DNA of 64,000 bases from contig NZ_ATWH01000006.1 in NCBI RefSeq assembly GCF_000421145.1, positions 124,001 to 188,000 on the forward strand. The letters run 5' to 3'. The notes beneath the pieces were generated by a model, which saw only the letters and a program-made list of their open reading frames with translations, had not been told where the DNA came from and did not search any database. The position numbers and the translations under genes were made by a program. Each line of letters opens with the position of its first letter. The stretch's first letter is position 1. This document shows, piece by piece, positions 45,313 through 55,113 of this stretch. This DNA comes from Glaciibacter superstes DSM 21135. Its GTDB lineage: Bacteria > Actinomycetota > Actinomycetes > Actinomycetales > Microbacteriaceae.

Positions 45313-47030
45313 CAGGAATCCTTCCCGTCGTTCTTGGTACTCGGCCCGGCAGCGCTGCTCGCGAGCTCGGCCTTGCGTTCCGCGATCGTCTTCCGTTTTG
45401 CCGCTTCCCTGGCGCTGGACGCCGCCTTGCCTGCCGGCAGGCTGACGGGCTTGCGGAACTCAGCGCGACCGCGATAGACGGCACCGAGCGCGTTGGGGTC
45501 AAGTCCTGACAACGGATGCCCGCTGCTGAAGAATCTGGTCTGCGCAAGCAACTGCAGCATCGGGTGGGTGAAGATGATCACGACGAGCACGTCGATGACC
45601 GTCGTGACCCCGAGTGTGAACGCGAAGCCCTTCACGTTTCCGACCGCGAGAATATACAGCACAACCGCTGCAAGCAGGTTGGTGCCCTTGGCCGCGTATA
45701 CCGTTCGAAGCGCCCGTTTCCAGCCCGCCTCCACCGCGGATTCGAGTCCGCGCCCGTCGCGTAACTCATCCCGCACACGTTCGAAGTAAATGATGAAGGA
45801 GTCTGCCGTGAACCCGATAGCCACGATCAGTCCGGCCACACCGGCCAGGGAGAGCCGGTAGCCCTCCCGCCACGACATGATGGCGATCACGAGGTAGGTG
45901 AGCACAGCGGCGACGACCAGCGAGGCCAGCGTCACCATACCGAGCAGACGGTACTGGAACAGGGTATAGATGCCGACCAGGATGAGACCGATGATTCCGG
46001 CGATGATTCCGCTCTGCAACTGGGAAGAACCCAACGTGGCCGAGATCGTGTCTGAGCTCTGCACGGTGAAGCTGAGCGGCAGCGCGCCGAACTTCAGCTG
46101 GTCGGCGAGAACTTTCGAGGTGTCCTGCGTGAAGCTTCCGGTGATCTGCGGCTTTCCGTCCGTGATCACGGCCAGCGTGCGCGGAGCGGAGATGACGCTG
46201 CCGTCGAGGACGATGGCGAACTGGTTCTGCGCACCCTGCAATCCGGCAAGTCGTGTGGTGACCTCGGCGAAGGCCTTGGTGCCCGTACCGTCGAAGACGA
46301 TGTTGACGGCCCATTCACCGGTGGTTGCGCCGGTCTGAGTCTGAACCTGGCCATTGGTGGCATCTGCAATGTTCTCGCCGCTGACCTCCACCGGTCCGAG
46401 GATGTACTTGATCGAACCATCCACCTCGCAGGTGACGAGCGGTTCGTCAGCGGGCGCGACCACCGTGCTGTCGACGTTTGCGCAGTCGAATGCGTCGTAC
46501 TCTGCCTGGAGCGCCGGAGTGATCTGGTTCATGTCACTCGCATCAGTCGGGCTGACAGACGGCGTGGTCGCCAGGCCGGGGTCCGGTGTCGGAGCAGGGG
46601 TTGCCGTTCCGTCTTCTCCCACACTCTGTGCTGACGGCTGGGCGGCAACGAGCACCGGACGGAACTCCAGCTTCGCGCTTGCTTCGATACGGTTGCGGGT
46701 CTCCTCGTCGACCTCTCCTGGAATGGAGACGACGATGTTCTGCCCGCCCTGGGTGTTGATCTCGGCTTCAGAGACGCCGGAGGCGTCGACACGCTGACGG
46801 ATGATCGAGACGGCCTGGTCGAGCTGTTCGCCCGAGATCGATTGCCCACCCGACGTCTCGGCCGCGAGAATGATCTGGGTTCCACCCTCGAGGTCGAGCG
46901 CGAGCTTCGGTGCCCACGAGCCGCCCCCGGTCAGTACACCGGTGAGGTTCAGGCCGATCAGGCCGACGATCAACACACCCAACCAGGTCAGGGAACGCCA
47001 GGCTTTTTTGGCCGGGGTCGACTTTGCCAC
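45312..47030 (-). CDS. secD: Protein translocase subunit SecD
   Basis: 572 residues. N-terminal helix (SLTWLGVLIVGLIGLNLTGVL), then LALDLEGGTQIILAAE, a large extracytoplasmic P1 domain with an inserted Thr/Pro-rich, low-complexity loop (about residues 140-170, DGTATPAPTPDPGLATTP), and five C-terminal helices with YRLLGMVTLASLVVAAVLTYL and AIGFTADSFIIYFERVRDE. Partner of SecF; yajC lies upstream. Confidence 0.96.
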   Translation of the reverse strand: MAKSTPAKKAWRSLTWLGVLIVGLIGLNLTGVLTGGGSWAPKLALDLEGGTQIILAAETSGGQSISGEQLDQAVSIIRQRVDASGVSEAEINTQGGQNIVVSIPGEVDEETRNRIEASAKLEFRPVLVAAQPSAQSVGEDGTATPAPTPDPGLATTPSVSPTDASDMNQITPALQAEYDAFDCANVDSTVVAPADEPLVTCEVDGSIKYILGPVEVSGENIADATNGQVQTQTGATTGEWAVNIVFDGTGTKAFAEVTTRLAGLQGAQNQFAIVLDGSVISAPRTLAVITDGKPQITGSFTQDTSKVLADQLKFGALPLSFTVQSSDTISATLGSSQLQSGIIAGIIGLILVGIYTLFQYRLLGMVTLASLVVAAVLTYLVIAIMSWREGYRLSLAGVAGLIVAIGFTADSFIIYFERVRDELRDGRGLESAVEAGWKRALRTVYAAKGTNLLAAVVLYILAVGNVKGFAFTLGVTTVIDVLVVIIFTHPMLQLLAQTRFFSSGHPLSGLDPNALGAVYRGRAEFRKPVSLPAGKAASSAREAAKRKTIAERKAELASSAAGPSTKNDGKDS

Positions 47031-47048
47031 CAGGAACTCAGCTTTCTC

Positions 47049-47078
47049 TGCTCGCGCCCGCGCCTAGCGGCGCGAGCA
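47049..47078 (-). other. Strong hairpin between yajC and secD
   Basis: TGCTCGCGCC (47049-47058) and GGCGCGAGCA (47069-47078) form a perfect 10-bp GC-rich stem with a 10-base loop, in the 62-base gap between the yajC stop and the secD start. It lacks a U-run. It may tune the relative expression of yajC and secDF by RNA processing or partial termination. Confidence 0.55.
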
Positions 47079-47092
47079 CGGATGTGGATTGG

Positions 47093-47491
47093 TTACGCGT
47101 CACCTTTGCGGGGCTCGTCGTCTGGCGACTCACCCAGCTCGTTTGCGGTGCGCTCGCCGAATTCGGGCTCACCGGCATCGAGGTTGTCGCCATCGGCATC
47201 GCCGACGGCAACCGGCTCGTCGACGACGGGGTCCACAACACGTGCGATGGTCTGACGGTGGAGCGTGATGAAGGTGCCAGGGGCGATCTCGAGAACGGCC
47301 TTGTTGTTCTCCTCATCGATCGACACAATCGTGCCGTACAGACCGAAGTTGGTCATTACATCGGCGCCGGCGACAATCGTGGACTGCAGTTCTTCCTGGT
47401 CCCTCTTGCGCTTGCGTCCGTTGCGGAACATGAAAAAAACGAGCAGCGCCAGCACGGCGAGCATAATAAGAGTCAGCGGATCAAATGGCAT
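47093..47491 (-). CDS. yajC: Preprotein translocase accessory protein YajC
   Basis: 132 residues. One N-terminal helix (LTLIMLAVLALLVFFMFRNGRKRKRDQEEL) and the conserved cytoplasmic segment ADVMTNFGLYGTIVSIDEENNKAVLEIAPGT, followed by an acidic low-complexity tail (DGDNLDAGEPEFGE) that is longer than in enterobacterial YajC. Partner of SecDF. Confidence 0.93.
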   Translation of the reverse strand: MPFDPLTLIMLAVLALLVFFMFRNGRKRKRDQEELQSTIVAGADVMTNFGLYGTIVSIDEENNKAVLEIAPGTFITLHRQTIARVVDPVVDEPVAVGDADGDNLDAGEPEFGERTANELGESPDDEPRKGDA

Positions 47492-47567
47492 AAAGCTGTG
47501 GAACCTTCCGATTGCGGCGCGTCATTCGCAGCAGTTGACAGTGCTGATCGTTGCGAACCAGCTTGAA

Positions 47568-48656
47568 TTATAGGTCATCCAGGGTGAGCCCGGCCTGTGG
47601 ATTGGCGAGCCCGAAGTGCCGCCACGCCTCAGGAGTGGCTACGCGTCCTCGCGGAGTGCGCGTGAGGAAGCCTATCCGTACCAGGAAGGGTTCAACGACC
47701 GATTCGATGGTCTCGGCCTCTTCGCCCACGGAAACTGCCAGGGTATTCAGCCCTACCGGACCGCCCCCGAAGCGAGTGAGGATGATCTGCATGACCTCGC
47801 GATCGAGGCGATCGAGTCCGATCTCGTCGACGTCGTAGAGGGTGAGGGCAGCGTGGACAGCAGCCAAATCCGCGTCTCCCCCGTTCACCAGGGCGTAGTC
47901 ACGCACCCGTCGAAGCAGCCGGTTCGCGATGCGAGGGGTTCCCCTGCAACGCCCCGCGATCTCCGCCAGCGCTTCACGATCCACCCGAAGCCGGAGAAGA
48001 GCAGCGGCCCGGGCAAGTACCCGCTCGAGTTCGTGCTCGGCGTAGAACTCGAGATTCGCTGTAAATCCGAATCGGTCGCGCAGCGGATTCGGAAGCATCC
48101 CGGATCTGGTCGTCGCACCGACAAGCGTGAACGGAGCCAGGTCGAGGGGAACGGATGTCGCGCCTGCCCCCTTCCCAACCATGATGTCGATTCGGAAGTC
48201 TTCCATGGCGAGATAGAGCATCTCCTCCGCCGACCTGGCCATCCGGTGGATCTCGTCGATGAAGAGCACTTCACCGGGAACGAGAGACGAGAGGACAGCC
48301 GCCAGATCACCGGCATGCTGGATTGCCGGCCCGCTTGACATGCGCAATGGTCGGTCGTCTTCGTGCGCGATGATCATCGCGAGTGTGGTCTTACCGAGCC
48401 CGGGAGGACCGGCGAGCAGGATGTGGTCGGGGGTTCGTTGCTGCATCGATGCTGCAGTGAGGAGGAGTTGGAGTTGACCTCGCACCTTCTCCTGCCCGAC
48501 GAACTCTGCCAGGCTCTGTGGGCGCAACGCGCCTTCGAATGCGAGCTCGGCTTCGCCCGTGGCGGCCGGATTGGTCAATTCGACCGACGGGTCGGCGCTA
48601 GATTCGGTGCCAGGTTCGGTGCCAGGATCGCTGCTCGTGAATCGATCCTGGCTCAT
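47568..48656 (-). CDS. ruvB: Holliday junction branch migration helicase RuvB
   Basis: Hexameric AAA+ motor of RuvABC. 362 residues. [15 protein letters not shown], Walker [18 protein letters not shown], Walker [20 protein letters not shown], sensor/Arg finger [18 protein letters not shown], and a C-terminal winged helix ([21 protein letters not shown]). The first ~30 residues are Ser/Glu-rich and contain an exact duplication of PGTE from a 12-bp repeat. The start overlaps the ruvA stop by four bases. Confidence 0.96.
   Translation of the reverse strand: MSQDRFTSSDPGTEPGTESSADPSVELTNPAATGEAELAFEGALRPQSLAEFVGQEKVRGQLQLLLTAASMQQRTPDHILLAGPPGLGKTTLAMIIAHEDDRPLRMSSGPAIQHAGDLAAVLSSLVPGEVLFIDEIHRMARSAEEMLYLAMEDFRIDIMVGKGAGATSVPLDLAPFTLVGATTRSGMLPNPLRDRFGFTANLEFYAEHELERVLARAAALLRLRVDREALAEIAGRCRGTPRIANRLLRRVRDYALVNGGDADLAAVHAALTLYDVDEIGLDRLDREVMQIILTRFGGGPVGLNTLAVSVGEEAETIESVVEPFLVRIGFLTRTPRGRVATPEAWRHFGLANPQAGLTLDDL
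48603..48626 (-). repeat. Exact 12-bp tandem repeat in the ruvB N-terminus
   Basis: ttcggtgccagg occurs twice head to tail (48603-48614 and 48615-48626). On the minus strand it encodes PGTE twice, in the non-conserved N-terminal extension of RuvB. Confidence 0.85.
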
Positions 48657-49288
48657 GAGCGGTTCCCGGCGGTCTGGTGCTGCGCAGGTCCGAGCCTGGC
48701 AAGGGCGAGGCGGAGCACGGCAGACACGGCCAGCTCAGCGGCATCCGGGGTCTCAGCAATGGTTTCGTCGACGACCTGCGCCGCCACCTTCTCCGACCAA
48801 CCCAGTCCGATGAGCGCCGCCTGCACGCTGCCAGCGGTACTGGCCGCGGGTGATGCGGCCTTCTGGGAGACGAACGCCTGCCCGGTGAATGCGCCAAGTT
48901 TTCCGGCCAGGGAGACGACGATGAGTTTGGCCGTCTTCGGACCGATCCCGCTGACCTTGCGGAACACGCCGTCGTCTTCCGCCGAGACCGCCTGCGCGAT
49001 CTGGCTGGGGGTGAGAACGGCAAGAACGCCGAGGCCCGACTTGGGTCCGACGCCGGTGACACCGGTGAGCAGCTCGAACACGGCCAGTTCTTCCGGCGTC
49101 GGGAATCCGAACAGAGTGAGCGAATCCTCGCGCACAACGAGTGTTGTGGTCAGTCGGGTCTCTTCACCGACCCGCACCGAGAGCGCGGTGGACGGGGTGA
49201 CCTGGAGCGCGAGTCCGACTCCCCCGACCTCGATGACGACCGTCGTGCCGAGGGCAGAGAGGACGGTGCCGCGTACTGAAGAGATCAC
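48653..49288 (-). CDS. ruvA: Holliday junction DNA-binding protein RuvA
   Basis: 211 residues. Domain I OB fold ([23 protein letters not shown]), domain II helix-hairpin-helix pairs ([40 protein letters not shown]), and a C-terminal RuvB-binding domain ([16 protein letters not shown]). Overlaps ruvC by four bases. Confidence 0.96.
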   Translation of the reverse strand: MISSVRGTVLSALGTTVVIEVGGVGLALQVTPSTALSVRVGEETRLTTTLVVREDSLTLFGFPTPEELAVFELLTGVTGVGPKSGLGVLAVLTPSQIAQAVSAEDDGVFRKVSGIGPKTAKLIVVSLAGKLGAFTGQAFVSQKAASPAASTAGSVQAALIGLGWSEKVAAQVVDETIAETPDAAELAVSAVLRLALARLGPAQHQTAGNRS

Positions 49289-49890
49289 CGCTTAAGACTA
49301 CGGGGCGCCACTGACGAACCGGCGCTGCGCTCCGCGGCGCGCCATGCCTTCTGGGCCGGCGTGAGGCCTCCGCCGTTGTCTGGACCGATGGTCGGCAGCG
49401 TTCCTCCGGATGCCCCGGTGCGCCAGGCGTGGCAGATCGCCAGCGCCAGCGCGTCGGCGGCGTCGGCGGGTTTCGGCACCTCTGCCAGACCGAGGATGCG
49501 CGCCACCATGGTGCCGACCTGCTTCTTATCAGCCGAACCATAGCCTGTGATGGCCGCTTTGACCTCACTGGGGGTGTGCAGTGTGACCGGCAGACCACGC
49601 TGGGCGGCAAGCAGGAGGGCAACTCCACTGATCTGGGCGGTCCCCATAACGGTGCGCAGGTTGTGCTGCGCGAAGACGCGCTCGATGGCGACAAATGACG
49701 GCTGGTGCTCGTCGAGAAGGCGCTCGATACCCCGGCTGATGGCCAACAGTCGCAGTTCGAGCGGGAGACCGGGGTCTGTGCGCAATACGGTGACGTCAAC
49801 GAGGCTCGCGCTCCGATTACCGGCAACGTCGACGATGCCGACACCGCAGCGCGTAAGCCCGGGATCGATGCCGAGTACCCGGACCGACAT
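49285..49890 (-). CDS. ruvC: Holliday junction resolvase RuvC
   Basis: 201 residues. RNase H-like nuclease with acidic residues in [37 protein letters not shown] and [34 protein letters not shown] is also conserved. The C-terminal ~35 residues are not conserved. Operon ruvC-ruvA-ruvB follows yebC by five bases; no LexA box was recognised immediately upstream. Confidence 0.96.
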   Translation of the reverse strand: MSVRVLGIDPGLTRCGVGIVDVAGNRSASLVDVTVLRTDPGLPLELRLLAISRGIERLLDEHQPSFVAIERVFAQHNLRTVMGTAQISGVALLLAAQRGLPVTLHTPSEVKAAITGYGSADKKQVGTMVARILGLAEVPKPADAADALALAICHAWRTGASGGTLPTIGPDNGGGLTPAQKAWRAAERSAGSSVAPRSLKR

Positions 49891-49895
49891 GCCGG

Positions 49896-50660
49896 CTACT
49901 CTGAGTCGGCTTCGAGCTCCGCCTGCACCTCAGGCGAGAGGTCGTAATTGCTGTAGATGTTCTGCACATCGTCGAGATCTTCGAGGGCGTCGATCAGCCG
50001 GAACACCTTGCGCGCCGTCTCAGCATCCACTTCGACCTTCAGCGACGGCACGAATGCGATGTCGGCGGAATCGTAGTCGATGCCGGCTTCCTGCAGCGCG
50101 GTACGCGTCGGCACGAGGTCACTCGCTTCGGTGAAGACCTCGAAGGTCTCTCCCTCGTCGACGACTTCCTCCGCACCGGCATCCATCACGGCCAGGAGAA
50201 CGTCGTCTTCTGTCACGGCATCGGTGTGCGGAACGACGACGATGCCTTTGCGATGGAAGTTGTAGGCAACGCTGCCGGGGTCTGCCAGGGTTCCGCCGCT
50301 GCGGGTCATCGCGGTTCGCACCTCGGCAGCCGCACGGTTCTTGTTGTCGGTGAGGCACTCGATCATCATGGCGACGCCGTGCGCGGCATACCCCTCATAC
50401 ACGATCGTCGTGTATTCGATGGATTCACCGGACAGGCCGGCTCCGCGTTTGACAGCGCGGTCGATGTTGTCGTTCGGAACAGAAGTCTTCTTGGCCTTCT
50501 GGATCGCGTCGACGAGTGTGGGGTTGCCCGACAGGTCGGCGCCGCCCATTTTTGCGGCGACCTCGATGTTCTTGACGAGTTTGGCGAACGACTTGGCCCG
50601 GCGCGAGTCGATGATCGCCTTCTTGTGCTTCGTCGTCGCCCATTTGGAGTGCCCGGACAT
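49896..50660 (-). CDS. YebC/PmpR family protein (probable translational regulator)
   Basis: 254 residues from the ATG at 50660 ([21 protein letters not shown], the family's fixed N-terminus). Further motifs: [53 protein letters not shown] and [17 protein letters not shown]. Members were annotated as transcription regulators and more recently linked to relief of ribosome stalling. Position between pdxT and ruvC is conserved. Confidence 0.93.
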   Translation of the reverse strand: MSGHSKWATTKHKKAIIDSRRAKSFAKLVKNIEVAAKMGGADLSGNPTLVDAIQKAKKTSVPNDNIDRAVKRGAGLSGESIEYTTIVYEGYAAHGVAMMIECLTDNKNRAAAEVRTAMTRSGGTLADPGSVAYNFHRKGIVVVPHTDAVTEDDVLLAVMDAGAEEVVDEGETFEVFTEASDLVPTRTALQEAGIDYDSADIAFVPSLKVEVDAETARKVFRLIDALEDLDDVQNIYSNYDLSPEVQAELEADSE

Positions 50661-50750
50661 GTGTCTCCCATGCGTGTTGCCGTCAATCGGCACCAGTGTC
50701 GGTGCCCAGCCAGTCTAGAACAGGCCCAGTGCTGGAGCCTCAAGCCGAGG

Positions 50751-51344
50751 TCAGGCTCTGAAACGCACGTCGGCCACGGTGCGGAGGAAGTACTCGTGGA
50801 ATCGGTACTCCCCCGTGATCTCCGGATGGAACGACGTGCCGAGCAGGTTGCCCTGCTGGACTGCGACACAGCGTCCGTCTGCTACCGAGGCGAGCGCCGT
50901 GGCCGCAGGACCGACCGTCTCCACCACGGGCGCGCGGATGAAGACTGCGTGCACCGGTGTGTCACCGACCGCCGGAATGTCGAGGTCGGCCTCGAACGAT
51001 GCCGTCTGCGCTCCGAACGCATTGCGTCTGACCGCGATGTCCAGTCCGCCGAGACTCTGCTGCCCGGCGATGCCGTCGAGCACAGTGTCTGCGAGGAGGA
51101 TCAGTCCTGCGCAGGTGCCGTACACCGGCAGTCCGTCACGGATGGCGTCCTTCAGCGGATCGGCCAGCCCATAGGCGCGCGACAGCTTGTCCATCACGCT
51201 GGACTCGCCGCCGGGGATCACCAGGCCGTCGACCCGGTGCAGCTCCTCCGGACGGCGAACGAGTGCGACATCCGCCCCCAGCGTGCGCAGCACGTTGGCA
51301 TGCTCGCGAAAGTCGCCCTGCAGGGCGAGGACACCGACGGTCAC
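50751..51344 (-). CDS. pdxT: Pyridoxal 5'-phosphate synthase glutaminase subunit
   Basis: Releases ammonia from glutamine for PdxS. 197 residues, GTG start at 51344. Nucleophile Cys in PVYGTCAGLILLADTVL; GGESSVMDKLSRAYGL; His/Glu in SFHPEITGEYRFHEYFL. The start codon lies in the last copy of a 13-14 bp repeat that separates it from pdxS. Confidence 0.95.
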   Translation of the reverse strand: MTVGVLALQGDFREHANVLRTLGADVALVRRPEELHRVDGLVIPGGESSVMDKLSRAYGLADPLKDAIRDGLPVYGTCAGLILLADTVLDGIAGQQSLGGLDIAVRRNAFGAQTASFEADLDIPAVGDTPVHAVFIRAPVVETVGPAATALASVADGRCVAVQQGNLLGTSFHPEITGEYRFHEYFLRTVADVRFRA

Positions 51345-51381
51345 GAACGGGTGGTCACGAACGAATGGTCACCACGAATGG
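51341..51381. repeat. Tandem repeat between pdxS and pdxT
   Basis: Three units, tcacgaacgggtgg (51341-51354), tcacgaacgaatgg (51355-51368) and tcaccacgaatgg (51369-51381), fill the gap between the genes. The minus-strand pdxS stop (TGA at 51384-51382) and the pdxT start GTG (51344-51342) sit at equivalent places of adjoining units. Confidence 0.8.
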
Positions 51382-52284
51382 TCACCAACCACGTTCTGAC
51401 AGGCGGTGCGGTGCTGCGAGGTCAGAGACGTTGATGCCGACCATGGCCTCGCCGAGTCCGCGGGACACGTCGGCGATGACGCTCGGGTCGTCGTAGAACG
51501 TGACGGCCTTGACGATGGCGTTGGCGCGCTGCTGCGGGTTGCCGGACTTGAAGATGCCGGAGCCGACGAACACGCCGTCTGCACCGAGCTGCATCATCAT
51601 TGCGGCATCGGCCGGCGTTGCCACGCCACCCGCGGTGAACAGGACCACGGGGAGCTTGCCGGTCTCGGCGATCTCCACGACGAGTTCATACGGAGCCTGG
51701 AGCTCCTTGGCTGCGACGTAGAGTTCGTCTTTGCTCATCGAAGAGAGGGCTGCGATCTCGCCCTTGATCTTTCGGATGTGCTTCGTGGCCTCTGAGACGT
51801 CGCCCGTGCCGGCCTCGCCCTTCGAGCGAATCATCGCTGCACCCTCGTTGATGCGGCGGAGGGCTTCGCCAAGGTTGGTCGCACCGCAGACGAACGGAAC
51901 GGTGAACTCCCACTTGTCGATGTGGTTGACGTAGTCGGCGGGGCTCAGCACCTCTGACTCGTCGATGTAGTCGACGTCGAGCGCCTGGAGAACCTGCGCT
52001 TCGACGAAGTGACCGATACGGGCCTTCGCCATCACGGGGATGGAGACCTCGGCGATGATGGCCTCGATCAGGTCTGGGTCACTCATGCGGGCGACTCCGC
52101 CCTGTGAACGGATGTCTGCCGGTACGCGCTCAAGTGCCATGACGGCGACGGCGCCGGCGTCTTCTGCGATGCGTGCCTGTTCTGCGGTGACGACGTCCAT
52201 AATGACGCCGCCCTTCAGCATTTCAGCCAGGCCGCGTTTGACACGGCTGGAGCCGAACTGCTGGGAAGAAGTGGTGTCGGTCAT
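51382..52284 (-). CDS. pdxS: Pyridoxal 5'-phosphate synthase, PdxS subunit
   Basis: Builds vitamin B6 (PLP) from ribose 5-phosphate, glyceraldehyde 3-phosphate and ammonia. 300 residues, TIM barrel: [43 protein letters not shown], catalytic Lys in [17 protein letters not shown], and [28 protein letters not shown]. Forms the synthase complex with PdxT encoded next to it. Confidence 0.97.
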   Translation of the reverse strand: MTDTTSSQQFGSSRVKRGLAEMLKGGVIMDVVTAEQARIAEDAGAVAVMALERVPADIRSQGGVARMSDPDLIEAIIAEVSIPVMAKARIGHFVEAQVLQALDVDYIDESEVLSPADYVNHIDKWEFTVPFVCGATNLGEALRRINEGAAMIRSKGEAGTGDVSEATKHIRKIKGEIAALSSMSKDELYVAAKELQAPYELVVEIAETGKLPVVLFTAGGVATPADAAMMMQLGADGVFVGSGIFKSGNPQQRANAIVKAVTFYDDPSVIADVSRGLGEAMVGINVSDLAAPHRLSERGW

Positions 52285-52404
52285 TGTTTGATTCTATTCC
52301 TTGCGGCTGGGCGGTAGATGGAGCGGTGCGGTTGATGCAGCTGTGCCGGTCGTGGATGCCGGTGTGCAGGGTGCGGTGGGTGGGATGCGATGGAACAGTT
52401 CTGG

Positions 52405-52983
52405 TCAGACCGGCCAGGCGTCGGCGAGCTCCTGACGAACCTCGCCGAGCAGGCGGGGTATCGCCTTGGTCTTGGCGATGATCGGGAAGAAGTTCGAGTC
52501 CAGATTCCAGCGCGGGACGATGTGCTGGTGCAGGTGCTCGGCAATCCCGGCGCCAGCAATCCGCCCCTGGTTCATGCCGAGGTTGAAGCCGTCGCAGCGC
52601 GACGTGGCCGAGAGTGTGCGCATCGCGATCTGGGTCAGACTACCGATTTCGGCGACCTCCTCTGGCGTCGCCTCGTCATACATTGCAACGTGGCGGTACG
52701 GGCAGACCAGCAGGTGACCGCTGTTGTATGGGAACAGATTCAGCAACACGTACGCGTGTTTTCCGCGAGCGACAATGAGTGCTTTCTCGTCGGTCATGCT
52801 GGGCGCAATGCAGAACGGGCAGGCATCAGGATGCGGCTGCTGGCCCTCCTGGATGTAGGCGAGACGGTGCGGTGTCCACAGCCGCTGGAAGGCGTCGGGA
52901 ACGGCGGCGAACATCTGCGCGTCGTCTCTCTCAACCCCCTCGGAGTCTGGCCCAGAGAACTCATCTTTTCCGTACCCAGTCAC
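52405..52983 (-). CDS. HIT family protein (histidine triad nucleotide hydrolase/phosphorylase)
   Basis: 192 residues. The histidine triad HLHQHIVPRW (His-x-His-x-His) is intact, with NLFPYNSGHLLVCPYRHV and NLGMNQGRIAGAGIAEHLHQH. CPFC near residue 55 may bind zinc. Closest in form to the Ap4A-phosphorylase-like HIT proteins of Actinobacteria found next to thrS. Start ATG at 52983 lies one base after the thrS stop. Confidence 0.92.
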   Translation of the reverse strand: MTGYGKDEFSGPDSEGVERDDAQMFAAVPDAFQRLWTPHRLAYIQEGQQPHPDACPFCIAPSMTDEKALIVARGKHAYVLLNLFPYNSGHLLVCPYRHVAMYDEATPEEVAEIGSLTQIAMRTLSATSRCDGFNLGMNQGRIAGAGIAEHLHQHIVPRWNLDSNFFPIIAKTKAIPRLLGEVRQELADAWPV

Positions 52984-52984
52984 G

Positions 52985-54952
52985 TCAGATCTGACCCGCG
53001 GTGGTCACCTGCGTGCGGGATTCGATCGAGGCCAGGATGCGGCTGACGGCATCCGCTACCGGTACGCCATTCTCCTGGGTGCCGTCGCGGAACCGGAAGC
53101 TCACGGCGTTGTTCGCCTGATCTTCTTCGCCGACGATCAGTTGGAACGGAACCTTGAGTTTGGTGTGGGTGCGGATCTTCTTCTGCATGCGATCGTCTGA
53201 ATGGTCGACCTCTGCTCGCACGCCGGCGGCCTTCAGCTTGGCGATGACGTCGTCGAGGTACGGGCCGTATTGTTCAGACACCGGGATGCCGACGACTTGC
53301 ACTGGAGACAGCCAGACCGGAAAGGCGCCTGCGTAGTGCTCTGTGAGCACTCCGAAGAACCGTTCGATGGAGCCGAACAGGGCGCGGTGGATCATGACCG
53401 GGCGCTGGCGGGTGCCGTCTGCTGCCGTGTACTCGAGACCGAAGCGTTCCGGAAGGTTGAAATCGAGCTGCACTGTCGACATCTGCCAGGTGCGGCCGAT
53501 CGCGTCTTTCGCCTGCACCGAGATCTTGGGGCCGTAGAAGGCCGCGCCGCCCGGGTCGGCGACGAGGTCGAGACCGGATGCCGTGGCGACCTCGGCGAGG
53601 GTTGCTGTGGCTTCTTCCCAGACCTCGTCGCTGCCGACGTACTTCTCCGGGTCTTTGGTGGAGAGTTCGAGGTAGAAGTCGGTGAGGCCGTAGTCTCGCA
53701 GCAGTTCGAGCACGAAGTTGAGGGTCTTGGTCAGCTCATCCTTCATCAGCTCTTTGCTGGTGAAGATGTGTGCGTCGTCCATGGTGAGTCCGCGCACCCG
53801 GGTGAGGCCGTGAACGACACCGGACTTCTCGTTGCGGTACACGGTGCCGAACTCGAACATGCGCAGCGGGAGGTCGCGGTATGAGCGGCCCCTCGAGCGG
53901 TAGACGAGGATGTGGAACGGGCAGTTCATCGGTTTGAGGTAGTAGTCAGATCCTTGCCTGGTGATCTCTCCCTCTTCGTTGCGGGCCTCGTCGAGGTGCA
54001 TCGGCGGGAACATCGCGTCGGCATACCAGCCGAGGTGCCCTGACTCCTCGAACAGGCTCGACTTGGTGATGTGCGGGGTGTAGACGAAGTCGTAGCCCTC
54101 CTGCTCGTGCTTGACGCGCGAGTAGTCCTCCATCTCGCGGCGGATGATTCCGCCCTTGGGGTGGAAGACGGCCAGGCCAGAGCCGATCTCGTCGGGGAAG
54201 CTGAACAGGTCGAGTTCGGCGCCGAGCTTGCGGTGGTCGCGCTTCGCCGCTTCTTCGAGGCGTTCCTGGAAGGCGCGGAGTTCGTCTTTTGTCGGCCAGG
54301 CGGTGCCGTAGATGCGCTGCAGCTGAGGGTTCTTCTCCGAGCCGCGCCAGTACGCGGCTGCGAGGCGAGTCAGCGAGTATCCGTTGCCGATCATGCGGGT
54401 GTTCGGCAGGTGCGGGCCCCGGCAGAGGTCTTTCCAGACGGTCTCCCCGGTCTTCGGGTCGACGTTGTCGTAGATTGTGAGTTCGGCACCGCCGACTTCG
54501 ACGGATTCGCCGGATTCGCCCTCTGCCGCCCCGCCCTTCAGCCCGATGAGTTCAAGCTTGTATGGCTCGTTTGCCAGTTCTGAGCGCGCTTCATCATCGG
54601 TCACGACGCGGCGCACGAAACGCTGGCCGGAACGGATGATGCGGTCCATTGCCTTCTGCAAAGCTTTGAGATCTTCTGGCGTGAAGGGTTCTTCGACGTC
54701 GAAGTCGTAGTAGAAGCCATCGGTGATGGGCGGGCCGATGCCGAGCTTCGCTTCGGGGTTGACCGATTGCACCGCCTGCGCGAGAACATGAGCGGCGGAA
54801 TGGCGGAGGATGTTCAGTCCGTCTGGGGAGTCGATGGTGACCGGTTCGACGGCATCCGTCGTGGTCACGGTCGTCGCGAGATCCTTGAGCTCGCCGTTGA
54901 CGCGCATTGCGACAACGGACCGGTCGGTGAATAGCTCAAAGCCGTCAGCCAC
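52985..54952 (-). CDS. thrS: Threonyl-tRNA synthetase
   Basis: Charges tRNA-Thr. 655 residues. Short N-terminal TGS-like part, editing domain with [12 protein letters not shown] and [13 protein letters not shown], class II catalytic core ([23 protein letters not shown]-like [61 protein letters not shown]) and C-terminal anticodon-binding domain ([19 protein letters not shown]). No T-box was recognised upstream. Confidence 0.97.
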   Translation of the reverse strand: MADGFELFTDRSVVAMRVNGELKDLATTVTTTDAVEPVTIDSPDGLNILRHSAAHVLAQAVQSVNPEAKLGIGPPITDGFYYDFDVEEPFTPEDLKALQKAMDRIIRSGQRFVRRVVTDDEARSELANEPYKLELIGLKGGAAEGESGESVEVGGAELTIYDNVDPKTGETVWKDLCRGPHLPNTRMIGNGYSLTRLAAAYWRGSEKNPQLQRIYGTAWPTKDELRAFQERLEEAAKRDHRKLGAELDLFSFPDEIGSGLAVFHPKGGIIRREMEDYSRVKHEQEGYDFVYTPHITKSSLFEESGHLGWYADAMFPPMHLDEARNEEGEITRQGSDYYLKPMNCPFHILVYRSRGRSYRDLPLRMFEFGTVYRNEKSGVVHGLTRVRGLTMDDAHIFTSKELMKDELTKTLNFVLELLRDYGLTDFYLELSTKDPEKYVGSDEVWEEATATLAEVATASGLDLVADPGGAAFYGPKISVQAKDAIGRTWQMSTVQLDFNLPERFGLEYTAADGTRQRPVMIHRALFGSIERFFGVLTEHYAGAFPVWLSPVQVVGIPVSEQYGPYLDDVIAKLKAAGVRAEVDHSDDRMQKKIRTHTKLKVPFQLIVGEEDQANNAVSFRFRDGTQENGVPVADAVSRILASIESRTQVTTAGQI

Positions 54953-55030
54953 GTGTGTATCTCCCTATTTATGCGTACCCGACAACTTTAGCGGCAGTGC
55001 ACGGGCCTCCCACCCGCTGCCACGAGTCAG

Positions 55031-55055
55031 CCCCCAGAGATTCGATCTCCGGGGG
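55031..55055 (-). terminator. Hairpin downstream of the lipase gene (terminator candidate)
   Basis: CCCCC-A-GAGAT-TCG-ATCTC-C-GGGGG forms an 11-position stem with one A/C mismatch and a 3-base loop. It lies 59 bases after the lipase stop and before the thrS leader. No clear U-run follows on either strand. Confidence 0.55.
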
Positions 55056-55113
55056 TTGAGCAACGTGTGAGACAGGAGGCTCGGCGTTAGCCGCGTTGAC
55101 TCCCCGGGATGGG

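Noticed and set aside
54953-55030. T-box leader for thrS
   Set aside because: The leader is too short and lacks a T-box core and specifier hairpin.
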